DNA of 11,458 nucleotides, taken from positions 1 to 11,458 of the forward strand of contig JAHDSP010000276.1 in the NCBI GenBank assembly GCA_018432645.1, given 5' to 3'. The first letter of the stretch is position 1. Every line of letters starts with the position of its first letter. The notes beneath the pieces are model-generated. The model had not been told where the DNA came from and made no database searches. It worked only from the letters and a program-made list of their open reading frames with translations. This DNA comes from Bacteroidales bacterium. GTDB taxonomy: Bacteria; Bacteroidota; Bacteroidia; Bacteroidales; DTU049. Both the position numbers and the translations under genes were made by a program. Below, piece after piece: positions 1 to 7,606 of the stretch.

Positions 1-165
1 ACCTCTGAAACCCATTTTCCCGGCTGATGACCATGAAATGACATCACCTTTTTCATTAGTTAAGGTAACTATCACATTATTAAACGTTGCTTGTATATAT
101 GCACAACCGAAGGGTTCAACTTTAACAACTCTTTTTTTTGTTGTTCTTGAGCGTGTTTTAGCCAT
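1..165 (-). CDS. rpsK: 30S ribosomal protein S11 (uS11), 3' end cut by window edge
   Basis: Component of the 30S platform, where it contacts 16S rRNA next to the mRNA exit path. The first 55 residues are visible, starting [10 protein letters not shown]. The family signatures [11 protein letters not shown] (about residues 20-30) and [12 protein letters not shown] (44-55) identify it with certainty. The family is normally about 129 residues, so a little over half lies beyond the left edge. The ATG at 163-165 is preceded by GAATTATT, with A at -3 and no Shine-Dalgarno. It follows rpsM by 20 bp. rpsD, rpoA and rplQ would be expected next in Bacteroidota, but they are outside the window. Confidence 0.97.
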   Translation of the reverse strand, partial: MAKTRSRTTKKRVVKVEPFGCAYIQATFNNVIVTLTNEKGDVISWSSAGKMGFRG

Positions 166-185
166 AATAATTCTTTTTTTAATTT

Positions 186-566
186 TTAACCTTTAGGTGC
201 TTTTTTCTTTCCTGCAACGGTCTTTTTTCTACCTTTGCGGGTACGTGCATTGGTGCGGGTACGTTGTCCACGTACAGGTAATCCACGACGATGACGTAAA
301 CCTCTATAACAGCCTATATCTATTAGGCGTTTAATATTCATTTGCACTTCAGAACGTAAAGCTCCTTCAGTCTTTATCTCATCATTAATGATTTGACGAA
401 TTCTGCTTATCTCATCATCAGTCCAATCTTTCACTTTTTTATCAAAGTCTACGTTCGCCTTGCTTAACACATAACGAGCTGTGCTCCTACCTATTCCGTA
501 GATATAAGTAAGGGCTATCTCACCATGTTTGTTATTAGGTAAATCTACTCCAACGATTCTTGCCAT
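186..566 (-). CDS. rpsM: 30S ribosomal protein S13 (uS13)
   Basis: Head protein of the 30S subunit; its basic C-terminal tail reaches the P-site tRNA and the protein contributes to intersubunit bridges with L5. It has 126 residues (E. coli about 118). The N-terminal part carries GIGRSTA (residues 24-30) of the helix-two-turn-helix region. The signature block from [15 protein letters not shown] (86-100) through [12 protein letters not shown] (101-112) is complete, and a Lys-rich tail follows. The ATG at 564-566 gives the standard MARI start. There is no Shine-Dalgarno upstream, only A-rich sequence with A at -3. The gap to rpmJ upstream is 44 bp, one of the longer ones in this operon. I see no promoter in it. 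Confidence 0.98.
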   Translation of the reverse strand: MARIVGVDLPNNKHGEIALTYIYGIGRSTARYVLSKANVDFDKKVKDWTDDEISRIRQIINDEIKTEGALRSEVQMNIKRLIDIGCYRGLRHRRGLPVRGQRTRTNARTRKGRKKTVAGKKKAPKG

Positions 567-610
567 ATTTTCGTTTATCTTTTATTAATTTTTTTCATTT
601 AAATATTTTC

Positions 611-727
611 TTATCCTTGTCTCTGTTTATATTTAGGATTTTTTCTATTTATTATATACACTCTGCCTTTTCTTCTAACAATTTTGTCATCACGTGTACG
701 TTTTTTCACTGAAGCTCTTACTTTCAT
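611..727 (-). CDS. rpmJ: 50S ribosomal protein L36 (bL36), form without zinc ligands
   Basis: A small 50S protein that binds 23S rRNA near the base of the L7/L12 stalk region. I translated the interval by hand: 38 residues beginning [15 protein letters not shown] and ending NPKYKQRQG, the expected family length and end. It sits between infA and rpsM, its usual place. Zinc-binding L36 has a CxxC pair, a later Cys and a His. Here the two positions of the pair are Arg and Asp (RTRDDK), the later Cys is absent, and Tyr stands where the KHKQRQG His would be, so all four ligands are gone. The start ATG at 725-727 has A at -3 and no clear Shine-Dalgarno. Confidence 0.96.
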   Translation of the reverse strand: MKVRASVKKRTRDDKIVRRKGRVYIINRKNPKYKQRQG

Positions 728-742
728 AATATTCTTATTTTT

Positions 743-958
743 TTAATATCTATAAACTATTCTTCCTCTTGTAAGGTCATATGGAGACATCTCAACTCGT
801 ACCTTATCACCTGGTAAAATACGTATATAATGCATCCTCATCTTGCCACTAATATGAGCTAAAATAACATGACCATTATCTAATTCTACCCTAAACATAG
901 CATTACCTAAGGTTTCCTTCACAATTCCATCTTTCTCTATTACATTTTGTTTTGGCAT
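743..958 (-). CDS. infA: Translation initiation factor IF-1
   Basis: Cytoplasmic initiation factor that occupies the 30S A site and assists IF-2 and IF-3 in start-site selection. At 71 residues it is one single-domain OB fold of normal length. Visible landmarks are [10 protein letters not shown] (21-30), AHISGKMR (34-41), LPGDKV (48-53) and SPYDL with GRIVYRY at the C terminus. The sequence is of Bacteroidota type ([11 protein letters not shown]). The ATG at 956-958 lies two bases after the map stop codon (TAA-AT-ATG), which suggests translational coupling with map. A weak GGAAGG lies in the last map codons, about 11 bases from the start, too far to call a good ribosome-binding site. Confidence 0.98.
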   Translation of the reverse strand: MPKQNVIEKDGIVKETLGNAMFRVELDNGHVILAHISGKMRMHYIRILPGDKVRVEMSPYDLTRGRIVYRY

Positions 959-960
959 AT

Positions 961-1737
961 TTAATTAACCTTCCATTTTTCATCAATATAATTATAAGTT
1001 GACAAAATTACAGATTTTTTTTGATTTATCCAAACCATATGTTCGAAATGAGCAGCTGGTTTATGATCTTTAGTACGTACAGTCCATCCATCACTTTCAT
1101 CAAAAACTACATCTTTTTTACCCATATTAATCATTGGTTCAATACAAATAACCATGCCATCTTCTAACAAATGTCCTTTGCCTTTTTTACCATAATTAGG
1201 TACTTGTGGATATTCATGCATTGCTTTACCTATACCATGTCCTACCAACTCACGCACTACAGAAAAGCCATTTCTCTCTACATAAAGCTGTATAGCAAAA
1301 CCAATATCACCAGTTTTATTTCCCGCAATCGCTTGTTCTATACCTTTATATAATGACTCTAAGGTAACTTTAACTAATTTTCTAACTTTTTCATCTACTG
1401 GTTCTATAATAAATGTATAAGCATAATCACCGCAATAACCATTTAAAAATGCTCCACAATCTACAGACACTATATCACCTTCTTTAATAACTTGGGTTTG
1501 AGGTATTCCATGCACAACAACATCGTTAATTGAAATGCAAAGAGTAGCAGGATATCCATTATAATTTTTAAAAGAGGGAGTGCCACCATTATCTCTGATA
1601 TATTCCTCAGCAATATGATCTAAATCTTTAGCTAATACACCTGGCTTTAAAGCTTTGGATACTTCTCCTAAGGTTCTTCCTACCAAGTCTGCACTTTTTT
1701 TCATTAACTCCAACTCTTCTAAATCTTTAATTATCAT
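961..1737 (-). CDS. map: Methionine aminopeptidase, type I
   Basis: Cytosolic metalloprotease that removes the initiator Met from nascent proteins when the second residue is small. The protein has 258 residues in a single pita-bread fold, with no N-terminal extension. All expected metal ligands are in place: D93 (VSVDCG), D104 ([10 protein letters not shown]), H167 (VGHGIG), E200 (IEPM) and E232 (HFEHMV). H76 (VVVHGIP) corresponds to the substrate-contacting His79 of E. coli. The gene is probably functional. The start ATG at 1735-1737 lies two bases after the secY stop (TAATAATG) and has a strong Shine-Dalgarno inside the secY end. The neighbourhood secY-map-infA without adk fits Bacteroidota. 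Confidence 0.98.
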   Translation of the reverse strand: MIIKDLEELELMKKSADLVGRTLGEVSKALKPGVLAKDLDHIAEEYIRDNGGTPSFKNYNGYPATLCISINDVVVHGIPQTQVIKEGDIVSVDCGAFLNGYCGDYAYTFIIEPVDEKVRKLVKVTLESLYKGIEQAIAGNKTGDIGFAIQLYVERNGFSVVRELVGHGIGKAMHEYPQVPNYGKKGKGHLLEDGMVICIEPMINMGKKDVVFDESDGWTVRTKDHKPAAHFEHMVWINQKKSVILSTYNYIDEKWKVN

Positions 1738-1739
1738 TA

Positions 1740-3098
1740 TTATGCACCTCCATAAATAGATCTACCCTTTAGTTTACCTTTTTTCATAAAACCATCATAA
1801 TGTCTCATCAATAAATGGCTCTCAATTTGCTGCAATGTATCCAATACTACGCCTACCATAATTAATAAAGAGGTACCACCATAAAATTGTGCAAATTGTG
1901 ATGTAATACCAAAATTACTAACTATTGCAGGTAAAATAGCAATTATAGCTAAAAAAATAGAACCTGGCAAAGTAATACGAGACATAACAGTATCAATATA
2001 TTCTGCTGTTTTTTTCCCTGGTTTGATGCCTGGAATGAAACCATTATTTTTCTTAAGTTCATCAGCGATTTGTTGTGGATTAAAAGTAATAGCAGTGTAG
2101 AAATAAGTAAATATTATTATCAACACTGCAAAAGTAAGATTATACCAAAATCCATTAAAATTTGAAAAAGCAGTTACAAACCAACCACCACTCTCATAAT
2201 TAGCAAAACCTGCGATAGTGATAGGTAGGAACATAATAGCCTGAGCAAAAATTATTGGCATTACACCAGCAGCATTTACTTTTAATGGTAAATATTGTCT
2301 TACACCACCATATTGTTTATTGCCCACCACTCTTTTAGCATATTGTACTGGTATTTTTCTTGTACCTTGAATGAGCAAAATAGTAAATAATATTACAGCT
2401 ATTAAAACAATAATTTCTATAATCAAAGCAAATATACCACCAGCATTTACAGACATACGAGAAGTAAATTCTGCAGCAATTGATAAAGGAAGTCTAGCGA
2501 TGATACCTATCATAATTATCAGCGATATACCATTGCCGATGCCTTTGTCAGTAATTTTTTCTCCTAGCCACATTACAAATAAGGTGCCAGCTGTTAGCAG
2601 TACAGTAGCAGCAAATCTAAAAATAAATGGTATGCCAGCACCTGTAAAAGGATAAATAGCCTGAGCTGGTAATTGTGCAGTCAAATAAGTTATATATCCT
2701 TGAGCTTGTGCTACTGTTACTAAAATAGTTAGATAACGTGTTATCTGATTTAATCTACGTCTTCCACTTTCACCTTCTTTTTGCATACGTTGAAAAGAAG
2801 GAATAACGACAGTTAATAATTGAATAATAATAGATGCAGATATATAAGGCATAATACCTAATGCTAAAATGGAAGCATTAGAGAATGCACCACCAGCGAA
2901 CATATTAATCATTCCTAATAAACCACCTTGCCCTTGGCTAGCAAAAGCACTACCTTGTAAAAGACTAGCATTAATACCTGGTAAAACTATATGAGTACCG
3001 AAACGATACACCAATAGCAATAATAATGTATAGATGATACGTTTTCGTAAATCCTCTATTTTAAAAATATTTCTAAATGTTTGTATAATGTTGCTCAT
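1740..3098 (-). CDS. secY: Protein translocase subunit SecY
   Basis: Pore-forming inner-membrane subunit of the SecYEG translocon, which passes unfolded proteins from SecA or the ribosome across or into the membrane. It has 452 residues (E. coli 443). Ten hydrophobic segments can be read, near residues 20-40, 72-98, 120-140, 157-178, 188-205, 222-244, 277-298, 318-338, 376-396 and 403-425. A Gly-rich plug region lies around 58-71. The cytosolic loop with RKIPVQYAKR (247-256) and the loop ending PGIKPGKKTAEYID (356-369) are the ribosome- and SecA-binding loops and are well conserved. The start overlaps the rplO stop by one base (TAATG), indicating coupling to the spc ribosomal genes. No frame damage is seen. 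Confidence 0.98.
   Translation of the reverse strand: MSNIIQTFRNIFKIEDLRKRIIYTLLLLLVYRFGTHIVLPGINASLLQGSAFASQGQGGLLGMINMFAGGAFSNASILALGIMPYISASIIIQLLTVVIPSFQRMQKEGESGRRRLNQITRYLTILVTVAQAQGYITYLTAQLPAQAIYPFTGAGIPFIFRFAATVLLTAGTLFVMWLGEKITDKGIGNGISLIIMIGIIARLPLSIAAEFTSRMSVNAGGIFALIIEIIVLIAVILFTILLIQGTRKIPVQYAKRVVGNKQYGGVRQYLPLKVNAAGVMPIIFAQAIMFLPITIAGFANYESGGWFVTAFSNFNGFWYNLTFAVLIIIFTYFYTAITFNPQQIADELKKNNGFIPGIKPGKKTAEYIDTVMSRITLPGSIFLAIIAILPAIVSNFGITSQFAQFYGGTSLLIMVGVVLDTLQQIESHLLMRHYDGFMKKGKLKGRSIYGGA
1746..1751 (-). promoter_or_regulatory. Shine-Dalgarno of map, inside the secY 3' end
   Basis: On the minus strand GGAGGT lies 8 bases before the map ATG. It is written by the last Gly-Gly codons of SecY (TAT GGA GGT GCA TAA). 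It is a full match to the anti-Shine-Dalgarno core at standard spacing, and decides the map start. Its position inside the upstream gene suggests re-initiation by ribosomes finishing secY. Confidence 0.75.
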
Positions 3099-3547
3099 TA
3101 ATCTATAATTTTAACATTACCACCTATTTTTTCTATTTCTTCAATAGCTTTTTTTGAAAAAGCATGAGCAGAAATCTCTACAGATTTTTTCAACTCACCA
3201 CGAGCTAATATTTTAACCTTAACATTCTTGCTAATAAATCCATTTTCATATAATATATCTGGATTAATAACATCTATATTTAATTTGTCAACTATATATT
3301 GAATAGTATCTAAATTAATAGGTTGATATATTTCTTTAAAAATATTTTTAAAACCAAACTTAGGTACTCTACGGTGTAGGGGCATTTGACCACCTTCGAA
3401 ACCGAATTTACGAGAATAGCCATTACGAGATTGTTGGCCTTTAGTACCACGACCTGCAGTACCGCCTTTTTTAGAGCCTTCGCCACGGCCTATCCTAGTA
3501 TTTGATTTTACAGAGCCTTTTGCTGGTTTTAGATTATTTAGATCCAT
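3098..3547 (-). CDS. rplO: 50S ribosomal protein L15 (uL15)
   Basis: Large-subunit protein whose basic N-terminal arm threads into 23S rRNA and which joins late in 50S assembly. It has 149 residues, normal for the family (E. coli 144). The Gly/Arg-rich arm is clear: RIGRGEGSKKGGTAGRGTKG (residues 18-37), then QQSR. It is followed by FEGGQMPLHRRVPKFGF (50-66). The C-terminal globular part ends in EKIGGNVKIID. The gap to rpmD is 12 bp with no Shine-Dalgarno. Its TAA stop shares one base with the secY ATG. Confidence 0.98.
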   Translation of the reverse strand: MDLNNLKPAKGSVKSNTRIGRGEGSKKGGTAGRGTKGQQSRNGYSRKFGFEGGQMPLHRRVPKFGFKNIFKEIYQPINLDTIQYIVDKLNIDVINPDILYENGFISKNVKVKILARGELKKSVEISAHAFSKKAIEEIEKIGGNVKIID

Positions 3548-3559
3548 AATTAATATTTT

Positions 3560-3739
3560 TTAAATTTCTTCTACTTTTACTAAATGTTCAATTTTTCTTA
3601 TCATACCACGAATATCTGGGCGATCTTCAAAGATTTTACTATGATTTAATTTTTTCAATCCCAATGCTGCAACAGTTCGTTTTTGATCTATTGGACGACC
3701 AATAGTACTTCTCACAAGGGTTACTTTGATTTGCTTCAT
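3560..3739 (-). CDS. rpmD: 50S ribosomal protein L30 (uL30)
   Basis: A small 50S protein of the ferredoxin-like L30 fold. I translated the interval by hand: 59 residues starting MKQIKVTLVRSTIGRPIDQK and ending EHLVKVEEI, the usual bacterial length. The family pattern VTLVRSTIGRP (6-16), a TVAALGLKKL helix (22-31) and DIRGMIRKIEHLV (42-54) are all present. It sits between rpsE and rplO as in other spc operons. The ATG at 3737-3739 has AATTATT before it, with A at -3 and no Shine-Dalgarno. The gap to rpsE upstream is 11 bp and to rplO downstream 12 bp. Confidence 0.97.
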   Translation of the reverse strand: MKQIKVTLVRSTIGRPIDQKRTVAALGLKKLNHSKIFEDRPDIRGMIRKIEHLVKVEEI

Positions 3740-3750
3740 AATAATTGGGT

Positions 3751-4266
3751 TTATTTATTTAATAATTTTTCTACAGGAATATTTCTGAGTTCAGCGATAG
3801 TGTATGGGTCACGTAATTCACTAAGAGCCTTTACAGTAGCTTTCACTACATTATGAGGATTAGAAGAACCAATACATTTAGCTAGCACGTTTCTAACGCC
3901 AGCACTTTCTAAAACGGCACGCATAGCTCCACCAGCGATCACACCAGTACCAGGAGCAGCAGGTTTAATAATGACCTTAGCAGCGCCATATTTAGATATT
4001 TGTTCATGAGGTAAAGTACCATTATGAATACTAACTTTAATTAAATTCTTTTTAGCATCATCAATGGCTTTTTGGATAGCTAAAGGAACTTCTCTAGCTT
4101 TACCTAATCCATAACCAACGATGCCATTTTCATTACCTACTACCACTAATGCAGCAAAGCTAAATGTTCTACCACCTTTAGTAACTTTAGTTACTCTTTG
4201 AATAGATACTAATCTATCTTTTAATTCTGCGTCAGTAGCTTTTACTTTTCTAACTATATTTGTCAT
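3751..4266 (-). CDS. rpsE: 30S ribosomal protein S5 (uS5)
   Basis: Protein of the 30S body, near the mRNA entry tunnel with S3 and S4, involved in decoding accuracy and mRNA unwinding. It has 171 residues (E. coli 167). The N-terminal dsRNA-binding-like S5 domain covers about 17-80, with [20 protein letters not shown] (25-44) holding the loop where spectinomycin-resistance changes occur in other bacteria. The C-terminal domain carries [20 protein letters not shown] (101-120) and [15 protein letters not shown] (127-141). It lies 5 bp after rplR, with no Shine-Dalgarno. Confidence 0.98.
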   Translation of the reverse strand: MTNIVRKVKATDAELKDRLVSIQRVTKVTKGGRTFSFAALVVVGNENGIVGYGLGKAREVPLAIQKAIDDAKKNLIKVSIHNGTLPHEQISKYGAAKVIIKPAAPGTGVIAGGAMRAVLESAGVRNVLAKCIGSSNPHNVVKATVKALSELRDPYTIAELRNIPVEKLLNK

Positions 4267-4271
4267 AAAAT

Positions 4272-4640
4272 TTAAAATTTAAGCCCATTTTCTCTAGCAC
4301 TATCAGCTAGTGCTTTAATTCTACCATGATATAAATATCCGTTACGATCGAAAACAACTGTATCGATACCAGCATCTAAAGCTTTTTTAGCAATCAATTT
4401 ACCTACTTCTTTAGATTTATCTGTTTTAGACATTTTTTGATCTTTTAATTCTTTAGAAAGAGATGACACACTCATAATAGTTACATGCTTTACATCATCA
4501 ATTATTTGAGCATAAATCTCTTTATCACTTCTATAAACACATAAGCGTGGTCTATCTGCTGTACCATAATATTTTTTACTGATACGCATTTTGATTCTAC
4601 GCCTTCTTGCTTCTTTTTTGTTTTTAATTTTGGGTTCCAT
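4272..4640 (-). CDS. rplR: 50S ribosomal protein L18 (uL18)
   Basis: 5S rRNA-binding protein of the central protuberance, working with L5. It has 122 residues (E. coli 117). After a very basic N-terminal tail with [10 protein letters not shown] (11-20), the RPRLCVYRS block (30-38) begins the globular fold. The C terminus has [20 protein letters not shown] (97-116) and ends ENGLKF, all diagnostic. The ATG at 4638-4640 has A at -3 and no Shine-Dalgarno. It is spaced 14 bp from rplF upstream and 5 bp from rpsE downstream. Confidence 0.98.
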   Translation of the reverse strand: MEPKIKNKKEARRRRIKMRISKKYYGTADRPRLCVYRSDKEIYAQIIDDVKHVTIMSVSSLSKELKDQKMSKTDKSKEVGKLIAKKALDAGIDTVVFDRNGYLYHGRIKALADSARENGLKF

Positions 4641-4654
4641 AGTTATAATATTTA

Positions 4655-5215
4655 TTATTTAATAGAAGCTGCAGCTTTACCAGCTTTACGACGAATATAT
4701 TCACCTTCATACTTGACACCTTTACCTTTATAAGGTTCTGGTTTTCTGAGAGAACGTATTTTAGCTGCTACCTGCCCTAATAGTTGTTTGTCGAAAGATT
4801 TCAAAATTATTTTTGGATTAGAACCTCTTTCTGTTACAGTAGTAACAGAAATTTCTGGGGGTAACTCAAATAACACACTATGAGAAAAGCCTAATGAAAG
4901 TTCTAAAATTTGTCCTTGCGCTTGAGCTTTATAACCCACACCTACTAATTCTAATGTTTTAGTAAATCCTTCAGAAACACCAGTAACCATGTTATTTAAT
5001 AAAGATCTATAGAGGCCATGGTACATACGTGTTTGTTTTTCGTCATTTGAACGAGTGAGTGTCAAAGTATCACCATCAATATTAATTTTTATAGATGGAT
5101 GTACAAATTGAGTTAATTGTCCCAATTTTCCTTTAACTGTGACTATATTATCAGCAGATATATCGATAGATACTCCCTGCGGTATTTTAATTGGTAAATT
5201 TCCTATTCTAGACAT
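4655..5215 (-). CDS. rplF: 50S ribosomal protein L6 (uL6)
   Basis: 50S protein near the factor-binding site and sarcin-ricin loop, with two repeated L6 domains. Read from the ATG at 5213-5215 it has 186 residues and begins [12 protein letters not shown], the family N terminus. Diagnostic blocks are VGVGYKA (91-97), LGFSH (108-112), and [17 protein letters not shown] (153-169), which marks the second domain. The frame stays open 12 codons further to a TTG at 5251, but that would overlap rpsH. The MSRIG start and the AAGGAGT at 5221-5227 decide for 5215. Confidence 0.97.
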   Translation of the reverse strand: MSRIGNLPIKIPQGVSIDISADNIVTVKGKLGQLTQFVHPSIKINIDGDTLTLTRSNDEKQTRMYHGLYRSLLNNMVTGVSEGFTKTLELVGVGYKAQAQGQILELSLGFSHSVLFELPPEISVTTVTERGSNPKIILKSFDKQLLGQVAAKIRSLRKPEPYKGKGVKYEGEYIRRKAGKAAASIK

Positions 5216-5220
5216 TACTA

Positions 5221-5227
5221 ACTCCTT
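5221..5227 (-). promoter_or_regulatory. Shine-Dalgarno of rplF
   Basis: AAGGAGT on the minus strand lies 5 bases before the rplF ATG, in the 20-bp gap after rpsH. It is a strong match at standard spacing and selects the MSRIGNLP start over the longer frame that begins with TTG. Confidence 0.7.
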
Positions 5228-5235
5228 ATTTTTAA

Positions 5236-5634
5236 TTAAGAAACATAACAAATGACTTCGCCGCCGATGTGACGATTACGAGCTTCTCTATCTGTCATAA
5301 GCCCTTCTGATGTACTAATAATAGCAATACCTAGTCCATTCATCACTTTAGGTAGTTCGTCAGCTTTTTTATAAATACGCCTTCCTGGTTTAGAAATACG
5401 TTCGAGTTTTTGTATGGGGCTAATCTTCATTGTAGGATGATACTTCAATGCTATGATAAGCTTGCGAGGAAAAGATTCTTCATCAACTTTAAAATTTAAA
5501 ATATATCCTTCATCTTTTAAAATTTGAGTCAAAGAAATAAGCAAATTACTTGCAGGCATCTCTACAATACGATGTTTCGCACTAATTGCATTCCTAATGC
5601 GTGTCAGGTAATCAGCAATTGGATCTGTTGTCAT
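5236..5634 (-). CDS. rpsH: 30S ribosomal protein S8 (uS8)
   Basis: Primary 16S rRNA-binding protein of the 30S body (central domain). In E. coli it also represses the spc operon by binding its mRNA near rplE. It has 132 residues (E. coli 130) and begins [16 protein letters not shown], the family N terminus. The C-terminal rRNA-binding block [20 protein letters not shown] (residues 106-125) is intact. An unusually long 114-bp gap separates it from rpsN and holds a promoter candidate. There is no Shine-Dalgarno, only A-rich sequence before the ATG. Whether S8 autoregulation exists here cannot be told from the sequence. Confidence 0.98.
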   Translation of the reverse strand: MTTDPIADYLTRIRNAISAKHRIVEMPASNLLISLTQILKDEGYILNFKVDEESFPRKLIIALKYHPTMKISPIQKLERISKPGRRIYKKADELPKVMNGLGIAIISTSEGLMTDREARNRHIGGEVICYVS

Positions 5635-5678
5635 ATTTATTTTTCTTTTTTTATTAATTTAATATTTTTTTTAAAATG

Positions 5679-5708
5679 CAAAATTACAAATTATACATTA
5701 ATTACAAA
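5679..5708 (-). promoter_or_regulatory. Candidate internal promoter upstream of rpsH (Bacteroidota type)
   Basis: The minus strand has TTTG (5708-5705), an 18-base spacer, then TAATTTTG (5686-5679), which fits the Bacteroidota -7 consensus TAnnTTTG with its -33 TTTG. A TATAAT (5695-5690) lies within the spacer, without a good -35 partner. A transcript would start near 5672, about 38 bases before rpsH. The region is almost all A and T, so a chance match is quite possible. The argument in favour is that this is the only gap over 50 bp in the operon. Confidence 0.35.
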
Positions 5709-5748
5709 TCAAAAAACAGCAAAATATATTAAAACTTTGTAACATATT

Positions 5749-6018
5749 TTACCAACTAGCTTTTTTAACTCCTGGTATCATACCTTTAGAAGCTAATTCA
5801 CGGAAATCTATACGAGAGATTCCAAAATATCTAATATAGCCTCTTGGTCTGCCAGAGAGGGCACATCTATTTCTCAATCTCACTGGAGATGCATTACGTG
5901 GTAATTTTTGTAAACCAACATAATCTCCTTTTGCTTTTAACTCTGCACGTTTACTAGCATATTTATCTACCGTTTGCCTTCTTTTTCTCTCACGTGCTTT
6001 CATTGATTCTTTTGCCAT
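5749..6018 (-). CDS. rpsN: 30S ribosomal protein S14 (uS14), zinc-free long form
   Basis: 30S head protein required for late assembly. Read from the ATG at 6016-6018 it has 89 residues and begins [13 protein letters not shown]. The length and the lack of a CxxC...CxxC ribbon mark the C-minus form: only one Cys remains, in [20 protein letters not shown] (residues 50-69). The tail [14 protein letters not shown] is the family end. A frame extension of four codons to a TTG at 6030 is possible but gives a non-family N terminus. It lies 15 bp after rplE and is followed by the long AT-rich gap before rpsH. Confidence 0.97.
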   Translation of the reverse strand: MAKESMKARERKRRQTVDKYASKRAELKAKGDYVGLQKLPRNASPVRLRNRCALSGRPRGYIRYFGISRIDFRELASKGMIPGVKKASW

Positions 6019-6033
6019 ATATTCAAACAATTT

Positions 6034-6591
6034 TTATTTTCTAAAAGGAATACCCATAAATTTTAATAAAGCATAAGCTTCTTTATCAGTTTTAGCATTA
6101 GTGATAATATTGATGTCCATGCCAAGGATTTTATTCACCTTATCCATATTTATTTCTGGAAAGATAATTTGTTCACTAATGCCAAAAGAGAAATTGCCTC
6201 TACCATCGAAGCCATTATCACTAATTCCATGAAAATCTCGGATACGTGGTATAGCAATAGATATCAACCTATCAAGAAATTCATACATATTATCGTTTCT
6301 CAAAGTAACTTTAGTGCCTATAGGCATGCCTTTTCTAATTTTAAAATTATTAATATCTTTTTTAGCATAAGTAGCTATAGCTTTTTGTCCTGTAATCATA
6401 GTAAGTTCATTGAGAGCAGCCTCGATAAGTTTACGATCTACAGTAGCCTCTCCGATACCTTGATTAACGACGATTTTTTCAATTTTAGGTACCTGCATAA
6501 TATTTTTGTAAGCAAATTCCTTCATCATAGCAGGAACTACTTCGTCGTAATATTTTTTCTTTAATCTTGGAATATAAGTTTTTGTTGTCAT
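6034..6591 (-). CDS. rplE: 50S ribosomal protein L5 (uL5)
   Basis: 5S rRNA-binding protein of the central protuberance; it makes bridge B1b with S13 and contacts P-site tRNA. It has 185 residues (E. coli 179). Signatures visible are [16 protein letters not shown] (34-49), TGQKA (67-71), [14 protein letters not shown] (85-98), FPEI (144-147) and [16 protein letters not shown] (157-172). Its ATG overlaps the rplX stop by four bases (ATGA) and is preceded by a strong Shine-Dalgarno inside rplX, so translation is probably coupled. In E. coli the S8 repressor site lies around the start of this gene. I did not identify such a fold here. Confidence 0.98.
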   Translation of the reverse strand: MTTKTYIPRLKKKYYDEVVPAMMKEFAYKNIMQVPKIEKIVVNQGIGEATVDRKLIEAALNELTMITGQKAIATYAKKDINNFKIRKGMPIGTKVTLRNDNMYEFLDRLISIAIPRIRDFHGISDNGFDGRGNFSFGISEQIIFPEINMDKVNKILGMDINIITNAKTDKEAYALLKFMGIPFRK

Positions 6592-6935
6592 TTAATTACC
6601 TCCCCTGTTTTTTTAGCAAATCTAACTAATTTACCATTTTCATCACGTTTTCTGCCAACGCGTGTAGGAGTATTACCTACTAATAACATAACATTAGAAA
6701 TATCAATAGGAGCTTCTTGTTCGATTCTTCCACCTTGAGGATGTGCAGCAGAAGGTTTAGAATGTTTAATAACAATATTAACACCTTCTACAATAACACG
6801 ATTTTCTTTAGGTAAAACCATAAGTACTCTACCCTCAGCACCTTTATCATCACCTGCTATCACGCGCACTTGATCACCTTTTTTTATTTTTATTTTAACC
6901 TTTTTTTCAGGTTTTTTGTTTTTGGTTTTAGCCAT
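6588..6935 (-). CDS. rplX: 50S ribosomal protein L24 (uL24)
   Basis: Early 50S assembly protein that binds the 5' part of 23S rRNA and sits at the polypeptide exit. It has 115 residues (E. coli 104), with a Lys-rich N-terminal extension. The KOW motif is clear at [20 protein letters not shown] (18-37). It is followed by RVIVEGVN (46-53) and [20 protein letters not shown] (65-84). A basic C-terminal part follows with [20 protein letters not shown]. There is no Shine-Dalgarno. The gap after rplN is 34 bp of AT-rich sequence with no feature. The stop is TGA, overlapping the rplE start. Confidence 0.97.
   Translation of the reverse strand: MAKTKNKKPEKKVKIKIKKGDQVRVIAGDDKGAEGRVLMVLPKENRVIVEGVNIVIKHSKPSAAHPQGGRIEQEAPIDISNVMLLVGNTPTRVGRKRDENGKLVRFAKKTGEVIK
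6598..6604 (-). promoter_or_regulatory. Shine-Dalgarno of rplE, inside the rplX 3' end
   Basis: GGGAGGT on the minus strand ends 6 bases before the rplE ATG and lies in the last codons of rplX (ACA GGG GAG GTA). Strong match and standard spacing, next to a four-base ATGA overlap of stop and start. Confidence 0.75.
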
Positions 6936-6969
6936 AATTAAAAATATATTTAAAATTTAAAAAACATAA

Positions 6970-7338
6970 TTAAATAACTTCTGGAGCTAGAGAGACAATT
7001 TTCATATATTGTTTCTCTCTGAGTTCACGAGGTACAGGACCGAAGATACGAGTAGCACGTAGTTCGTCATTAGGAGTGAGCAAAACGCAAGCATTATCAT
7101 CAAATCTAATATAAGACCCATCAGCTCTTTTAATTTCTTTTCTAGTGCGAACGATAACTGCTTTAGTAACAGTACCTTTTTTTATATTACCAGAAGGGAT
7201 AGCTTTTTTCACAGTAACTATAATTTTATCTCCTACAGTAGCATATCTTTTACCTGTACTACCAAGGACGCGGATGCACAAAACTTCTTTTGCACCACTA
7301 TTATCCGCAACTTTTAAGCGACTTTCTTGTTGTATCAT
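6970..7338 (-). CDS. rplN: 50S ribosomal protein L14 (uL14)
   Basis: 50S interface protein that forms intersubunit bridges and binds RsfS-type silencing factor in other bacteria. It has 122 residues (E. coli 123). Visible blocks are [20 protein letters not shown] (1-20) with CIRVLGS following, [14 protein letters not shown] (35-48), [14 protein letters not shown] (55-68) and [14 protein letters not shown] (94-107). The start is two bases after the rpsQ stop (TAG-TT-ATG), so coupling is likely. A weak AAAGAG lies upstream, with no strong Shine-Dalgarno. Confidence 0.98.
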   Translation of the reverse strand: MIQQESRLKVADNSGAKEVLCIRVLGSTGKRYATVGDKIIVTVKKAIPSGNIKKGTVTKAVIVRTRKEIKRADGSYIRFDDNACVLLTPNDELRATRIFGPVPRELREKQYMKIVSLAPEVI

Positions 7339-7340
7339 AA

Positions 7341-7604
7341 CTATTTACTCTTTTCAATGATTTCGACTACTCTCCAATGTTTATTTTTGCTTAAAGGTCT
7401 AGTTTCTACTATACGCACTTTATCACCTATGCCACATTCATTATTTTCATCATGAGCCATAAATTTGCTAGCTTTTTTAACATATTTTTTATATAAAGGG
7501 TCCATTTTTTGATAGTTTACACGTACTACAACGGACTTATTCATTTTATTACTCACGACGATGCCAATGCGTTCTTTCCTATTTTCTTTTTTAACCTTTT
7601 CCAT
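7341..7604 (-). CDS. rpsQ: 30S ribosomal protein S17 (uS17)
   Basis: Primary 16S rRNA-binding protein of OB fold in the 30S body. It has 87 residues (E. coli 84). The N-terminal strand region [18 protein letters not shown] (12-29) and the C-terminal [18 protein letters not shown] (58-75) with HWRVVEII are diagnostic. The ATG is two bases after the rpmC stop (TAATAATG) and has no Shine-Dalgarno, so it probably depends on ribosomes leaving rpmC. The stop is TAG. Confidence 0.98.
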   Translation of the reverse strand: MEKVKKENRKERIGIVVSNKMNKSVVVRVNYQKMDPLYKKYVKKASKFMAHDENNECGIGDKVRIVETRPLSKNKHWRVVEIIEKSK

Positions 7605-7606
7605 TA

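Noticed and set aside
166..185. Possible terminators in the T-rich gaps (for example rpsM-rpsK and rpsM-rpmJ).
   Set aside because: No GC-containing stem precedes the runs; the genes belong to one conserved operon and the runs reflect AT-rich leaders.
5216..5251. Longer N terminus for rplF beginning at a TTG ([12 protein letters not shown] before MSRIGNLP).
   Set aside because: It would overlap rpsH, places the AAGGAGT inside the gene, and adds residues not found in the L6 family.
5698..5745. A 15-codon reading frame on the minus strand in the rpsN-rpsH gap (MLQSFNIFCCFLICN).
   Set aside because: It is short, A/T-driven, has no ribosome-binding site, shows no leader-peptide logic (no run of a regulated amino acid, no attenuator hairpin) and overlaps the promoter candidate.
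6019..6030. Four-residue extension of rpsN to a TTG (MFEY before MAKES).
   Set aside because: The S14 family starts [10 protein letters not shown]; the ATG at 6016-6018 is in frame and no signal favours the TTG.
6169..6564. Open plus-strand frame of 131 codons opposite rplE, and similar plus-strand frames opposite secY, rpmC/rpsQ, rpsC and map.
   Set aside because: They lie wholly or mainly opposite strongly conserved ribosomal, secY or map genes. Their translations are low-complexity, rich in Ser, Ile and Phe, and unlike any family. They reflect the AT-rich code of the real genes.
6617..6624. TAGATTTG on the minus strand inside rplX, a match to the TAnnTTTG box upstream of rplE; a similar TAGATTTG lies inside secY at 2612-2619.
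   Set aside because: The rplX copy has no TTTG at the required distance and both lie within coding sequence; such octamers are expected by chance at this base composition.
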